A stretch of 64,000 nt of DNA from Effrenium voratum (GCA_963377175.1 CAUJNA010003738.1:257001-321000), one strand, 5' to 3'. Shown: positions 49,200 to 61,259, counted from the first letter of the stretch. The notes: a model not told the origin generated them from the letters alone. Made by a program: numbers and translations.

Positions 49200-49480
49200 A
49201 CCTTCTGCCAAAGTCAGATAACCCGGACGCGCTTGCAACCGTTGCAGGCAGTCTCACTGAGATCATCTGCCCGTTGGCTGTGAGCCTGCCACGTGCGAGA
49301 CTGAGAGTTCCACTTTGTGCTTGTGGGCCCAGATTGCAATGAGCTTCACAAATTTCACAGGGAGGGAAGTTGTCGCAAGCACCTTGTTGATGCCGGCTTC
49401 TGCTCCTGTGTTGTCCGAGCCTGTCGGGACCTGAATGGTCAGGCGTTTGGAGCCCCAAGCGCGGTGAATGCTCTGAGCCA
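49200..49480 (-). pseudogene. RNase H domain relic of a DIRS/Ty3-like retroelement
   Basis: The minus strand reads SDNTGAEAGINKVLATTSLP, then AIWAHKHKVELSVSHVAGSQ. After a one-base frameshift near 49262 it gives the motif ADDLS. In retroelement RNase H of the DIRS and Ty3 groups, SDN carries a catalytic aspartate and a hydrophobic strand plus HV.G.....AD.LSR closes the domain. Order and spacing agree. Reverse transcriptase is not found upstream, where the sequence turns into the AT-rich island at about 49510, and integrase or recombinase is not seen downstream. It is therefore a truncated dead copy. Confidence 0.7.
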
Positions 49481-49509
49481 ATGCGAGTTGGTCCAACGCT
49501 TAAGTTGTT

Positions 49510-51290
49510 TAGAAGAGAGTTAAATGTTTTGTTTTTTTGGATTGCTCCTGCTTGTAATCATTAAACATGTTAGTGTTGAAGGGCATTTAAAGGAGAGGCT
49601 TGGGAATATTACGGGCAAGCTGATTTTTGGAATGCGGATTTGTTGGTTTATCGTCGATTATTTAGTTAATTTCGAGATGATTAGGAAGACTATGTCTACA
49701 CTTGAATTTCGATTGTGGTGTTGAGAAGGTTGGGTGTTGGTAGAGTTGTTATATGGTAATATATATATATATATGTGTTTTTCTTTTTTTCTGTAGATGA
49801 TATGTTTGATAAATATTGATAAGAAATATGTAATTCTGAATTGGCCAGGATGCTTTAGCTTGGTTGATTATCTGATTATGTATATTTAATTACTGGAAAT
49901 ACTGTTATTTGGTTATTTAGTCTTTTCCTGGTGTTTTTTTCTACTGAACTTGGAATATTAAAGTAGTAAGAATTGTTGAATTAAAATAATTTGTTTATAG
50001 TATTGAAAAGCAATATATTGTTTGTTTTTAAATATTCTTGAAAATTCAGAACAATAATTTCGATATTTTCCGAAATATGTTTTAATATATTTAAACATGT
50101 AGCTCAATATATACTTTTGAAAAGTACTTGAATAATGTTAAAATGTGTCTTATATAAATCAAAACTGCAAGATTGAATTGGCATTTTGGATAATATATAA
50201 ATAACAATGTGTGGTTAAATTCAAAGCTATTTTTATCTTTTGTAAAACAACTTTAGTGTTGAATTCATATATTCTTTCTAATGCACATAATAACCTATAT
50301 ATCTTTATATATGGTTTGCAAATCAAATTATAATTCATAAATCACATATATATATATATACATATATATATGTACTGTTTGTTAGTTTATTTTAAACATA
50401 TACATATATATATATATATTTTAAAAATATATAAGATTCGCAATATGTTCACATTGTATTCTAAAATATATCCAATGTTAAGCAAATATGTTAACCATTG
50501 TTCCTATATATTTGTCCTAAACATCATCAATTGTTCAAATGTTATTTTCATGTAATTTGAATTATTAACATATCTATAAATATATTCGACTTAAATCCTC
50601 TTTATACATATTATTTCCAAATTAATAGTTTACTTAAAAACAACAACGTATATTTAGTGATATAAATACATATGTATATACAATGAAATATGTCTTATCA
50701 ACTTGCTGTTGCCAATAACACCTTCATTTTTCACATTGTTTAAAACCATATTCGATAGATTAAACTTACCCACAATTCAAACAACACCAAATTTTCCGAA
50801 CATATGTTTCCACCCAAGTCAAAATAACAAAAAAAACAACTGTTTTCTTTAACAATCTCCGTACATGCCATGTTAATCTGCATGTTTTAAGCAAAAAGTT
50901 GAAAACCTAACTTACACGAATAATTAATTTACTCAACTTATACAACTGATCCATAAACAAAACAAATAATAATTTATAATTATTTAAACATACATAATTA
51001 CACATAAATCAACACAAACAATAACAAACCACAACAAATACCACAAAAACAAGCCAAATACATAAAGACAAACAAAGAGACACCGAGACAAACCCAGACA
51101 CATAAACAAGTAAACACAGACATATGCGCCAATAAACACAGACAAAACAAACAAACACCAACAGAGGCAAGGAACCACCAACACCAAAAGAAACACACAG
51201 ACAGACATCAACAGAAGGCACAACAAACAACAACATTAACAATCACAGACAAACACAAAGACAAACAAACAAAGGCAAACAGAGCAAACA
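49510..51290. other. AT-rich island with inverted strand skew
   Basis: Base composition changes abruptly from about half GC to strongly AT-rich. The first third is T and G rich on the plus strand, the middle (about 50000-50700) is nearly pure A/T with several TATATATA runs, and the last third is A and C rich. It ends in CAAACA/CAGACA-type sequence. I find no gene; frames of 60-80 codons are compositional. Confidence 0.85.
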
Positions 51291-51299
51291 TAGCGTCAG

Positions 51300-52540
51300 C
51301 GTCGTGCAAAAGGAAGCAATCGGTGAAATATACAGCCCTGCGCGTAGTTAACAGTACTTGGCAACCAACGGGCCTTAAACATCACTCCATACTAACGACA
51401 TGGTAAGTTTGCATCAGCTTGTTACCGCAAGACATTGACTGAAAAGACTACAACGGGAGCAACGAAGGTGCGCGTGCTCCGCAAACTAGCCCTCAGGGGG
51501 CGGGGCAAACCCCCCTCTTCCCGCGACCCTCAAAAGTCTTGAAAATCAAGGCCTACAACTCGACCCACTCAGCAAAGCTGAGGTAAACACAAACTTCAAA
51601 GGAACCACCGGATTGCAAAACATGGAAAGTAAGTCGGCGGCTTTCTTTCTTCTGTCAATCCTTAAAGAGTCCACCTGGCAATGGACCTAAACCTTCTTTT
51701 GCGTTGTTGTTCGGCGCCATCTAACACCATCTTCAAAATCCAACCCTACCAAAAGGTTTTGCGACCACGGGCATGCGCAGCAAAGCGATATTCCACCGAC
51801 TAAGTGTGAGTGTGTGAGGGAAGCTTTTGCCGCCGTGCGCGTGGCAGCGCATAACGGCATAGCTGCGCATGCCACACTCTGCAGCCCTGCAGCCCTGCTG
51901 CGTGGCAGCACGTAGCCGAGCGTGGCGGAGCGTGGCAGCGTGTGGAAGTGTAACACAAATCACACACCTGCATAGCCAATACAATGAACATAAATATACA
52001 TAAATATATATATGCATATATTTATAGATTTAAGAAAACGCTGCAAATACGTGTAGATTAAACACAATCCAACACGTGGCCACAGCCTCTCCGTGTAAGT
52101 GAGCTTGGATAACAACGTGCTGCTTGGTGAACTCCCTACAGCAGCAGCCAAAAATGAAACGGTTCTACATGTCATGGCTTGCGACTTGTAATTCTGAAGG
52201 CATGATCGGGTTTCGAAATGTTTGGAGCCATCCATACAAAAGCGCCAATAGGCACTTTTCATCACTCATATACTCAATCATGCAAACAAACTAAGCGTTT
52301 GACTTCCTCAATGCTCGAACGTAGGTAGGGAAATTAACGTACGTTATACAATGCACTAAGCCCCTTGGTCAAAGGGAACGATTTCAGACACGTCGCCTCT
52401 ATCAAGTTACTGCGGGCTAAATTGGGGGAGTTTCGTTTCCAGTGAAGCCAGCTACACCAAACCTTCGCAATTCGTCTGTGTATTTAGCAACTGTGAGGGG
52501 TCACATTGGAGCTTATATTCAAGAATAATTGCCTTTTCAA
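51300..52540. other. No supported gene; intergenic candidate
   Basis: A GCAGCCCT / GAGCGTGGC imperfect repeat lies near 51870-51945. Otherwise I see nothing. This is probably the spacer beyond the 3' end of the GT47 gene. Confidence 0.45.
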
Positions 52541-52541
52541 T

Positions 52542-55500
52542 CTATCGGATTTGTGGTCTCTTGCGAACTGCCCGGCCGATGCGCTGCATGATGGCCTGAA
52601 AGAGAAACAAAGCTCCGTCCGCACGTCTGGAGGGATGTTCGCTTGATAGGGCCAAGCACTTGCAACACTTTCGCTTTGCTCCCCAAAGGGGAGCCGAGCC
52701 AAATTTGTATGTTTCAAACCAAATCCTTGGATGCCGCACGCACAAGACACGAGCGCGCTGAAGACGGTGCGTCAGCCACCCCACCAGCAAAGCATCACTG
52801 CATCACTGAAGAGCATACGCGGCTGGAGAAACATCTGCGAAAGGTTGGCCAGCCCCACGAGCCAGCCAAGCGCACCAAGCCAGCCGCGAGCAACGTGGCT
52901 TCGGGTTGGTTTGCGCCTTGACCAAGTCGTAAGTTTGTTCTTCGCAAGCATGCCCTAGACAACTGCGCCGTCGAGTTGCAAACGCAAGAGCTGGTCACAA
53001 ATGCAAGGGTGAGCGGGTGACGTGTTGTCATGTGTGTGTTTGTCAGGTACCCCCCTTGCAACATCACCCCTGCAAAAGGAAACTCACCTTACAACCGCCC
53101 AAAAGGCAATGTGTAAGACCGCCAAAAGGCAAATCTAGGGACCCTGTTGACTCTGCGCGCGCACAAGTGCCTGGAGAAGTATGGCAATACTCCTGTCTCA
53201 CCGTGTGAGAGTAACTTGTGAAAAAAACGGTTCTGACTACACCCGTCTATTCCCAGATCGCATGGGTGTGTCCTTCTTAGGGACCCTACAAATTGTGGTG
53301 CTCCTTTTGGTTTCCCGTTAAAACCAGCCAAAGGTTCCTCAAAGAAGACACAGCCACGCGCCGAAAAGCGCGTGTCTGTCGCAGCCACCGCTCTCTGGGG
53401 CTCGCGCCGTGAAAGCGTCGGGGGAGTCGCCCCGCCACTGGAAGGCCAAGAAGTGCCGAGAGCTTCGGAGCAGCTCTTGGCGTCGTTCTAGCTCCTGGGG
53501 CCCCCCTTGAGGCGAGAGGCGAAGGCCCGCTACAGGCGCTACAGGTACAAGGCCTCCATAAACAGCCACAAAGTTCACAGCTCTTGGGCCCCCCTGCCGT
53601 TTTGGATTCGTGGGGAAACCAATCACAAAATAAGCCAGCAGGACCCAAGGGACGTCTCACTGCAGTTTTCGACTTTTGGGCTTGTGCCCCCGGTGTGGGA
53701 AGAGCAAGTGCATTGGCTCGTGGGAGGCAAACCCATGCAAAAGGAAAGGAACCAATTGACAGATTGAGCCTTGCAGGAACTCTGCTGGTTGAAGACCCCA
53801 AGGAGGCAAACATGTATGCCTTTCAGACCTGGAAAATCCTACAGGCCCTGATTCAGTGAGAACCCCTGAGTCATGCCCCGTGAAACACACAAAATCACCA
53901 CATCCAAATCACGCCCGTGCAGCATGCTTGCACACTGCGCAACGGGGAGGTGGCCCTGAGCAGCAACACCCATTTTGCTCGGAGCAAGCAAAGCTTAACT
54001 CTCATGCTCCCCACTTGCAAGCGACGTTACTAAACAGCGTTGAAGACCCAAACCATCCCCATGCTCGCCTGCGACGGCATGGTCTTCAGCCGCTGCAGCA
54101 TCTGCAGGGAGGACTCGGTGTAGTTCTGCGTGCATGGCACCGTGACTACCTCGGGCAGAACGGGCTGGACATGTTGGCTAAACGTTCTAGTTGGCAAGAT
54201 GCAACACATCTTCATCTGTTGGTCCAAATGGCGATTTGGAGCACCAGAGGCTGGGGCCCATTTGGATTATTAACCGGCAGCCCAAAATTCAAAGTGCTAA
54301 GAGATGCTCAAGGCTAGAACAGCGGGGCTCTTGCAACTTTCAGGAGTGTTCAGTGTTGGCAACGTGGGCAGTGGCCACTGCTGGTCTGGAAAACCTGCCA
54401 ACGGGGCAGCATGCACAGCATCTCTGGGGCTGCCGACAATGTCCTCGTAGGGGATGTCCTGGGCATCACACTCGCTTGAAGGCCGGCTCAGCGGTTTGCA
54501 TTTCTTGGGAACAACAAGTTTGCCCTAGCATCGAATGCGCAATGCCCTGTGCGGTGCAGGCGAACACAAAGGACAAACAAAGAGAGTCTGATAGTTGAAT
54601 ACTGTTGCGCGTCCATGTCCAAACACCCTGATGAAGCAAGAAGGGTTGTTTGCTGGTCATGTGGCTTAGCACTTCTTCTTCCGGAATTTCAAGTCTTGCA
54701 AATGCCGGAACAAAACGAGGCGTGCGTTCCATGCACGAAGCGGCCAAGCGCAGGCTCGGCCTCAGGGAAGGGCAACGAGAGCTGGTAGGGCGACCCGAAC
54801 TCCCGCCACCAGCTCCTCACGTCGCGTCGCAGGAGGACTACGTCACTACGTATACACAAATTGATGACGGTGGCCGTTCACCAGTAGGCTTTCAGGACGG
54901 TAGTGCAAGCATGGGTTACATGGCAACATGAGAGCCTTCCCGGCAGAATTTCCACTGCTAAACCCCTAGGACAGTCGCCATCTCTGGGGCCAGCGAGGCA
55001 GGCTTTAGGCTTTCAAAGCTGCTGTTGCTTCATTCGGGTGCGCAGTCCTGTGCCCCGGGAAATACGAGGCAAAGTCAAAGAGAACCGGGATGCAGCCGGC
55101 AAGGAAGGCCTCGAACGCGTGCAACGGCTCCCCTCCTGGAAGCCCATGGTGAGCTGAGAGCTGAGAGTCGAGTGATGTTTGCTGACCTTCGAAACCAAGC
55201 CAAACAAAGCCTTCCCGCTTCCAGGCCGAGCGGCATGGAAGAACTTGTGCCTGGCAGCTTGGAACTTCCTTTTGAGATGGCAGAAGGGGGTTCACTTCAC
55301 ATTTGCAGCAGGGCAGAAGGGCTTGCTCTTGGTCCACCAGAATATTTCTCCCTGGGTTTGGCGGGCCGATCAGCTCCGAATCCTACTTTTACCCTACATG
55401 AAGCCAACTGGAAGCTAGGTGCAGTCCACCGGAAGCGTCAACTTTTGCCCGTGGGAAGCTTAGGAAGCTGATTTTTGGCCTATGGGGACTGCAAGCTTGG

Positions 55501-56442
55501 GAAGCTCATTTTAGCCTGCGAGCTAAGCTTGAGAAGCAATCGAAGAGTCCTCGCGCAACAAAGTCTCAACAATTCAGTTTACACGCTGGCTCAGCTTTGA
55601 GTTGGTTGATCAGGGGCCAGCTCGTGGGCTTGGGATGGTCTAATTTGGGTGAGGGTTAGCATGGGTCAGGTGGGTTAGGTGAGTCAGACGATCTAGGGTC
55701 CCATTGTGGGTTTCGCTGGTTTTGGTTTCAAACAGAATTGAAACAGACCCTGGTCAGAACCATGGTGGTTGGTGTGGCATCCGAAAACCAGTACGATGAT
55801 GGGCCGTTGGGGTGCGTTGAATGTTGGTTTAGGCTCAGGTTAGGATTGCTGCACGGGATCGGGCACAGGGTTGTTCTCTAGCTTATCCGCGACAAAGCGG
55901 CTTAAGGCAGGTGCACGCTTTACATTCAGTTTACCATTGATCAAGAGCTAGTTGCGTAAAATCTTGGGCACGTGGCTCGGTTTGGACCCTGAACCAAGCT
56001 TTCCGATGGATCTGGCAGCTCGGTTAGCAGGGCCGTGCTCAGAATGTGCGCAGGCCAGCTGGATTCAACCTACCATGAACTGGAGAAACAAGCCAAAAGG
56101 CTAGCGCAACTGCACAGCGCCGAAATCGTTCAAGTCGCGTCCCAGCAAATCAATGGCCCAGTCGACCCCAGTTTATTCTTGTAAGCCAATCCCATAGAAA
56201 GTGTTGCGGGCTGCCCCCAAGTATATTGGGTTCCCTGAATGGTCATGGGACTGCTCATGGTCCACCATGTACATATGTATGCATGTGTGTGTGTGCGCAT
56301 AAAGGTACCAAAAAGGGGCAACCATCCCCGACAAAAGCCCTGCCCGCCTATGGGGAGTATCGCCAGGTCCCATGGGGCAAAACTTGGCGCGCTTCATGGC
56401 CTCGTTGAAGTTCGCCATTGCGGCCTCAGGCGAGATTTGGGG
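52542..56442 (-). CDS. Exostosin-like glycosyltransferase (GT47), C-terminal six exons
   Basis: Exons: 56364-56442, 55054-55135 (or 55132), 54737-54815, 54069-54164, 53408-53494 and 52542-52595 (stop TAG). Donors are mostly GC type: G|GCGATA, GG|GCACAG, TTC|GTGCAT, CAG|GCGAGC and ACG|GCGCGA. The last acceptor is TCTCTTTCAG. All junctions keep phase. The joined peptide shows GT47 landmarks in order: NEAMKRAKFCPMGPG, then HAFEAFLAGCIPVLFDF, a YQLSLPF segment, SLQMLQRLKTMPSQ, then ELERRQELLRSSRHFLAFQ, GDSPDAFT and AIMQRIGRAV before the stop. GT47 enzymes transfer sugars from nucleotide donors in the Golgi; the acceptor here cannot be predicted. The AGCIPV loop and the FC..P.G motif belong to the donor-binding half of the fold. 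Confidence 0.75.
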
Positions 56443-56671
56443 CTGTCTTTTTTGGAGGTACCAAAGAGGGTTGCTTAAAGGGATGCCAAAACAAACCACC
56501 CATTTGAGGGGTTCCCCTATTTTGATGCGACGCTGGGTATTTCTCAAAAGGGACCCCTGGTGGGTGGTTTCCTTTTGGTTTCCTCCAACTGGCAAAGGCG
56601 CAAATCGGCGCAACTTTTCCGGGAAAGCGCACCGGTCGTATAACTAACGCGCTGTCGGTCCAGGTCCACAG

Positions 56672-57604
56672 TTACTTTGCCACGTCGTTCCGCATGACCT
56701 TTGGCATGTTCAAGAAAACGCTTCCCCCCGCATCGGGGGTGTCATCGATAGTCCCCCACTTTGACTTTTCGATGAGGACCCCGAGTCGGCCTGACTTGGG
56801 TTGGAAGACGAGGCACCCGGCGAAGGGACTCGGCCCGAGGAGGTCCATCATGGGCAGGTGAGCGTCTGCGTGCAGTCGGGGAGCACCACCTCCTTATACA
56901 GAGAGGCCCAGTTGGACACGACCGGCACTTTGGCCCCCAGTTCCCGCGCAGGTGCTCGGTGATGGCCCGCCGGACCGAGAAGGGCGACTCGTGCTGATAC
57001 GTCTGGCCGATGAGGCCGATGAGAGCGGGTTTGACTACATCGGCGGGGCACACTGGCACGAGCACTGTGTATTTCCCTGCCTTTTCGTGACCGACTCCGG
57101 GCACGCAGCCGCGGAGGTTTATTTCGAAGAAGCTCAGGTCAGCGTTGATGACTGACTCCCCCATCACCAGTGAGATCCAGTGAGGTCACGATACCGATTG
57201 ATGACACAATTGGGACCGCGTCAGTTGCATCGGCCTTGTGCTGCAGCGGTCGATATGCGGGATCCACCTCGCATAGGCGGGCAGGGCGGTGAGCGCTGGC
57301 GGGGAGCAGAGGAGTGCACGGTGCCCAAAGAGCTTTCTCTCAGCGACGCTCAACGGTTGCTCCTGCACTGTCTGCAACGGTGCCGCTCCAAGTCTGATCA
57401 GGTCGAGACTGTCACCTCCGCGTCCAGAGCAAACAACGCGTCGCCCTGGCAGTGGATCGCAGTGAGCCCTGCAGGGGACACCTGGGTGGGGCGGGCAAAG
57501 GCCATCAGAAACTGGCGCCAAAGGCACTCAACAAATTCTGGAGCCAAATGCTCAAACAAGAGCAGAACAATGGGCAATTGTTCAGAAGGGATGCGAACCA
57601 ACAT
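56672..57604 (-). pseudogene. Frameshifted intronless coding relic inside a GT47 intron, possibly an endogenous RNA-virus capsid
   Basis: The minus strand carries about 300 codons of protein-like, strand-alternating sequence broken by at least three frameshifts (near 57400, 56935 and 56855) and one in-frame TGA (57186-57188), ending at TAA 56672-56674. Intact stretches include GESVINADLSFFEINLRGC, KYTVLVPVCPADVVKPALIG, VPVVSNWASLYKEVVLPDC and GPSPFAGCLVFQPKSG. No splice signals separate them, unlike host exons. Unspliced, decayed and intronic, it looks like a reverse-transcribed insertion. Capsid relics of dinoflagellate-infecting RNA viruses are known in dinoflagellate genomes, and the beta-rich character fits a coat protein. 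I do not recognise the family with certainty. The segment above 57190 is less convincing, and the plus strand is also open there. Confidence 0.4.
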
Positions 57605-57699
57605 TAAACAACGTAAACAATCGTCACTTCCCGCATCGCTTTCTCAAGCAATGCAAGACCTTGAAGGTGGCACCCGAATTACTATTGGAAGAGACACAC

Positions 57700-59871
57700 C
57701 CATTTCTTTCCAGGACTTGCTCCCTAATCCGCGCAATCAGCCGCTGTGCCGCGCGCCTCCGAAAGGCCGTGCGTCTGCCGAGACCTCTCCTGATGCGAGC
57801 AGTCAAGCTATTCTCTCTCTCTCTCTCTCTCTCGCTCTTTCTCCAGTACTCGGGACTGTCTTCTTCTAGGCCCCCCAAAATGTATGGTTCCCTTAACAAG
57901 TCTCCAAACGAGCGCGTACCTTCAACACAGAGACACGTGGCTACTGGCAGTTTGGAGTTCTAGCCGTGTTTACTTCAGCAGCTGGCATGTTTTAGGACCT
58001 CAACAGTTGCTCAAACAATGCCAAAGCAAGTTCACGATGCCTCATGCAAACAACTGCAAAACAACCTCTCCAAACGAGAGCCAACTCAGCAACAAACGAC
58101 CTTCAACCGCAATGGGAAAAAGAGCACCCCTTTTTTTGCTGGTTGCTTCAGGCTGCCCAGAAAACAGAGCGAGCGGCGCGGCTTCCGCTTTCTGCCAGGT
58201 CTCTGAAGCATCTGTGGGCTTGGAGCGGGTGCGCGTCTCAACGACACAGGTCTCTCCGCACAAGGCCTTGCCCTGGTCGCTGGTCAGCACCTCCTCAGGT
58301 TGTGTTCGACCAACCCCCAAAGCACCCAAACTCCATGGAGTTTAATGTGCACAGATATATGGTTGACTTTTGGCTTAGACTTTTCAAGTGGAGTGACTCA
58401 CTGCTGTCCACTAACGCGACCAAACTGGGTCAGCTTCTGTTCTAGCCCTTTGTGAGATACAAGCCGTTTGGCAGACATAAATGTGCCCGACAGCCCGAAC
58501 TCCTCTGCCCCGGGGACAAAGTGAAGGAAGAAGTACATGGCGGATGGAAGTTTGCACTGCTTGGAACTTCAAGCATTCCATTGCAAGCGCGAACAGGGTA
58601 TTGAGTGATATTTGCCATTCGTGTCACTTGTTTGGAGGTGTGCGGTTGGGTGCAATTAAATCAATATCTGCATTTACGTGCCCCCAAGTTGCCTAAGTGA
58701 CCACAAGTGACCCCACGCGACTCCAAATAAGCCAAGGCATCCATAGTCGAGCAACCCTAAGTGACCCAAATGACAAAGCTCGGCCAAGCTTTGCCCTCCA
58801 GTGCCCAGCAAGCTCTGCATCGTCAAATCCCTTTCTGAGATGCAAAGAAAGACCAACGCCACATTTTGCTCTGGAAACGTCGGGTCAAAACATTGTGGCC
58901 GCGATGGCGCAAGCATGGTGGTTTCCAAACGCGGCGCGGGAAATGGGCTTGAAGATGCAGACTGAGAAGCTCCTTGTGTGTATGTATAAATGCACATATA
59001 CAAGAAAAGAAGACCTGCGGATAAAGAATAGGGTTGAGCACTGTGATCACCCCACAAGTCTCAACCGTATTTTCAGCATGGTGCTTGTGCAATAGGTCGG
59101 TTTCGCCTTGGCGTCTGGCAACCTGGCCAAAACAAAGGGTATGCAAAGCAAAGGGTATGATATCAGGGTATCGGCCCGGCTCATTCTAGCACATCTGGCC
59201 ATCTGGTGCGGAGCTGTTACGCAAATTTAATTCAACTGCTGTCCATAGGGCTTGAACATGTTTGCGCGTGGAGGCCTAGTTGAGGAACCACCTTCAAGCA
59301 ACCCCGGCAACATGGGAGACCAAGAAAGGGGTCCTGCGAAGAAGGTTCCCCTATGAATGGTTGCGCGTTTGGTTTCACACAAAAAGGCATCAAATTTATA
59401 CCTCATCACCTCATTCTTTCTTGGGCGGATGTCGGACCACCCTGCATAAAACGCAAGCTTTCGCCCAGAGTCGTAGAAGTGCTTTCTCACCGGATGGCAG
59501 CAGTCCACTGTCTCCTCAGCTTTAGCGGCGGGGGTCAACTTGAGCTCCACATTTCGGCGCGTCGAGGGCAACACGTTTCTTGGCAGATCTTGGTGAAAGT
59601 AACCGCACCGGAAACCGACCTCCGAGATGATTCCGAAAAGAAGGCACGAGAAACCAACCCAATGCACCGTAGCCCTTTGAATGCAGTTGTTGATGCATGC
59701 AGTTGCTTCCCTCTCAAAGATTTGCAGTGGACATAATGGACCAACTTGGGAGGTCATCCAGATTCTATTGCTTTGGTGCTTCCGAGTAAATCAGGAAGAT
59801 GTCCCGCTCCGATGCAGCCGCCGCTTCGCTTGCGGGCTGCAAATCGGCGTCCGTCAGCACCGATGGCCTCA
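57700..59871 (-). CDS. Upstream exons probably belonging to the GT47 gene
   Basis: Four minus-strand coding stretches with G/C-rich third positions precede the GT47 core. About 59774-59871: SVLTDADLQPASEAAAASER then DIFLIYSEAPK. 59491 to about 59575: RNVELKLTPAAKAEETVDCC, ending at CCG|GTGAGA. 58157-58293: EVLTSDQGKALCGETCVVET then WQKAEAAPLALFSG, ending at a GC donor. 57700-57789: GLGRRTAFRRRAAQRLIARI then REQVLERNG, ending at a GG|GTGTGT donor. GT47 N-terminal halves have an ordered strand, a D..L.P segment, then L..F.G and an R-rich helix, which these follow loosely. Phases between all of them were not verified, so exons may be missing or one may be spurious. Confidence 0.4.
57813..57838. 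repeat. CT dinucleotide tract
   Basis: TCTC run of about 26 bp on the plus strand. Confidence 0.9.
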
Positions 59872-59879
59872 CTCGATTC

Positions 59880-61140
59880 AGCGGCCATCGCGCGAGTCGA
59901 GTGCCTCGTGTTCCATCAAAGGGCATTTTTTGTCTGAACTGCGAAGCTGGCCTTCAAATCAAAACTTGCGGAAATGGATGGCTCGAAAAACAGCGTCTGC
60001 AACGGTTGCTGCCCTTCTGCAGTGGACGCCTGCTAAAGAAGCAGAGACCCCTGGTTTGCAAGCAGTTTGGCAGCAAATCAAATATCTCTTTCGCCGATTC
60101 CGGCTGACAAGCTCTCAAATGTTGAACTGCCTGCCAAACGAGATGCCACAATGGTCCTGACGGAAGGTGTGCCGATATTTGCGTGTCTCTGTCTATGCGC
60201 GCGGCCAGTCGTGGAATTGACGGAAAACGGTGCGCTGCAACGAACAAACAAACAAGCAAGCAAACAGGCAAACAAACAAACAAACAAACAAACAAACAAA
60301 CAAACAAACAAACAATCAACAAAAACAAACACATAAATTATGTTACCCTGTCCCTTGCGAGAGTCGGCGAGCTTGAACAAGCCCCCTTGACATATGTGTA
60401 GTCAGGTGCTTCATCAACGGCATGCGCAACAAGGAATGTCGGGAAACAATCATGACTACTGCAATGCGAGACGGCCGGAACAAACCGATGCAACATGCAA
60501 GGCTCAGGCACCTCAGAGTGGCCAACTGAAATATTTGATCTTGCTGCCTAGAAATGATATATGGCATGTGCTTCTAGCATTCAGGCATGGATCTAAACCC
60601 AGCCAGCTTTGACTCAGGGCGATCAATCACATTGGCTGCTTCCCCCTTTGCAGAACAAGGTGCATGGTGATGTGCGCAGGCGACGCGAGCTCAGTGCCAT
60701 GCGAGATGAAGATAATTTCCTGAGAGCACACTTCGTCATGAAGAAGCGGCCACGGGCCAAACGGAAAGGCCCTGCAGGCATCCGCCTTCGACGTGTAAGG
60801 TAGACTATAACCTTTCTTCGCATCTAAACGCGTGAACCCTTGGATCCAGCTGGCAAAATGCTGAACACTCAGTGTCACTGTGCTTTGGATGATGCAGGCA
60901 TGGCAACTTCCGCAGAATTAATGATCTGAGGTCGTTCTCCTCCAGGTTCAGCTGCATAACTCACAATCCACCGAAATGTACCGAGTACGGACATCACAAC
61001 CACTGCCTTTCCTCTGGCAAACACACCCACGGCATTCAATGGGTAATTGGGCGCAGCTTAAATTAAGATGGCCTGTGATCATCATGTTTGTTGTAACTAA
61101 AGCCAAGCACGAAACCAGCAACCAGAGCATCCTTCCGTTC
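59880..61140. other. Mostly non-coding, with a CAAA tract and one ambiguous coding-like segment
   Basis: CAAA units occupy about 60241-60325. At 60655-60803 several frames are open. The plus strand has a good TTCCCCCTTTGCAG acceptor and reads ELSAMRDEDNFLRAHFVMKK to a TAG, while the minus strand reads LLHDEVCSQEIIFISHGTEL. I cannot decide between them; the plus-strand reading would oppose all other genes. Confidence 0.35.
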
Positions 61141-61154
61141 GGATCGAGGGGTCT

Positions 61155-61222
61155 GATTGGCCTTGAGCCAAGGCGCAGCCTGTAGCGCGAAGAGGCTCAT
61201 CATGCCTCCGGGGTCGTGCTCC
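61155..61222 (-). CDS. Probable exon of an unrecognised protein
   Basis: Acceptor AATTCTCCTGTGCAG is followed by EHDPGGMMSLFALQAAPWLK with mostly G/C third positions. The donor is unclear (a GC donor after CTACAG at about 61177, or further on). Confidence 0.4.
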
Positions 61223-61259
61223 CTGCACAGGAGAATTGGATCAGCCAAGGACACTTGCA

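Noticed and set aside
57180..57869. 229-codon plus-strand frame across the relic
   Set aside because: Ends in a CT-repeat translation and runs antisense to better-supported minus-strand coding; kept only as an alternative.
59385..59460. GRKLAFYAG stretch as the GT47 F.G motif exon
   Set aside because: It lies just past a good CCG|GTGAGA donor and has weaker codon bias than the 58157-58293 exon, which offers LALFSG instead.
61162..61171. TTGGCTCAAG on the minus strand as a relic of the dinoflagellate spliced leader
   Set aside because: Only ten bases match, within a coding-like segment; expected by chance at this length.
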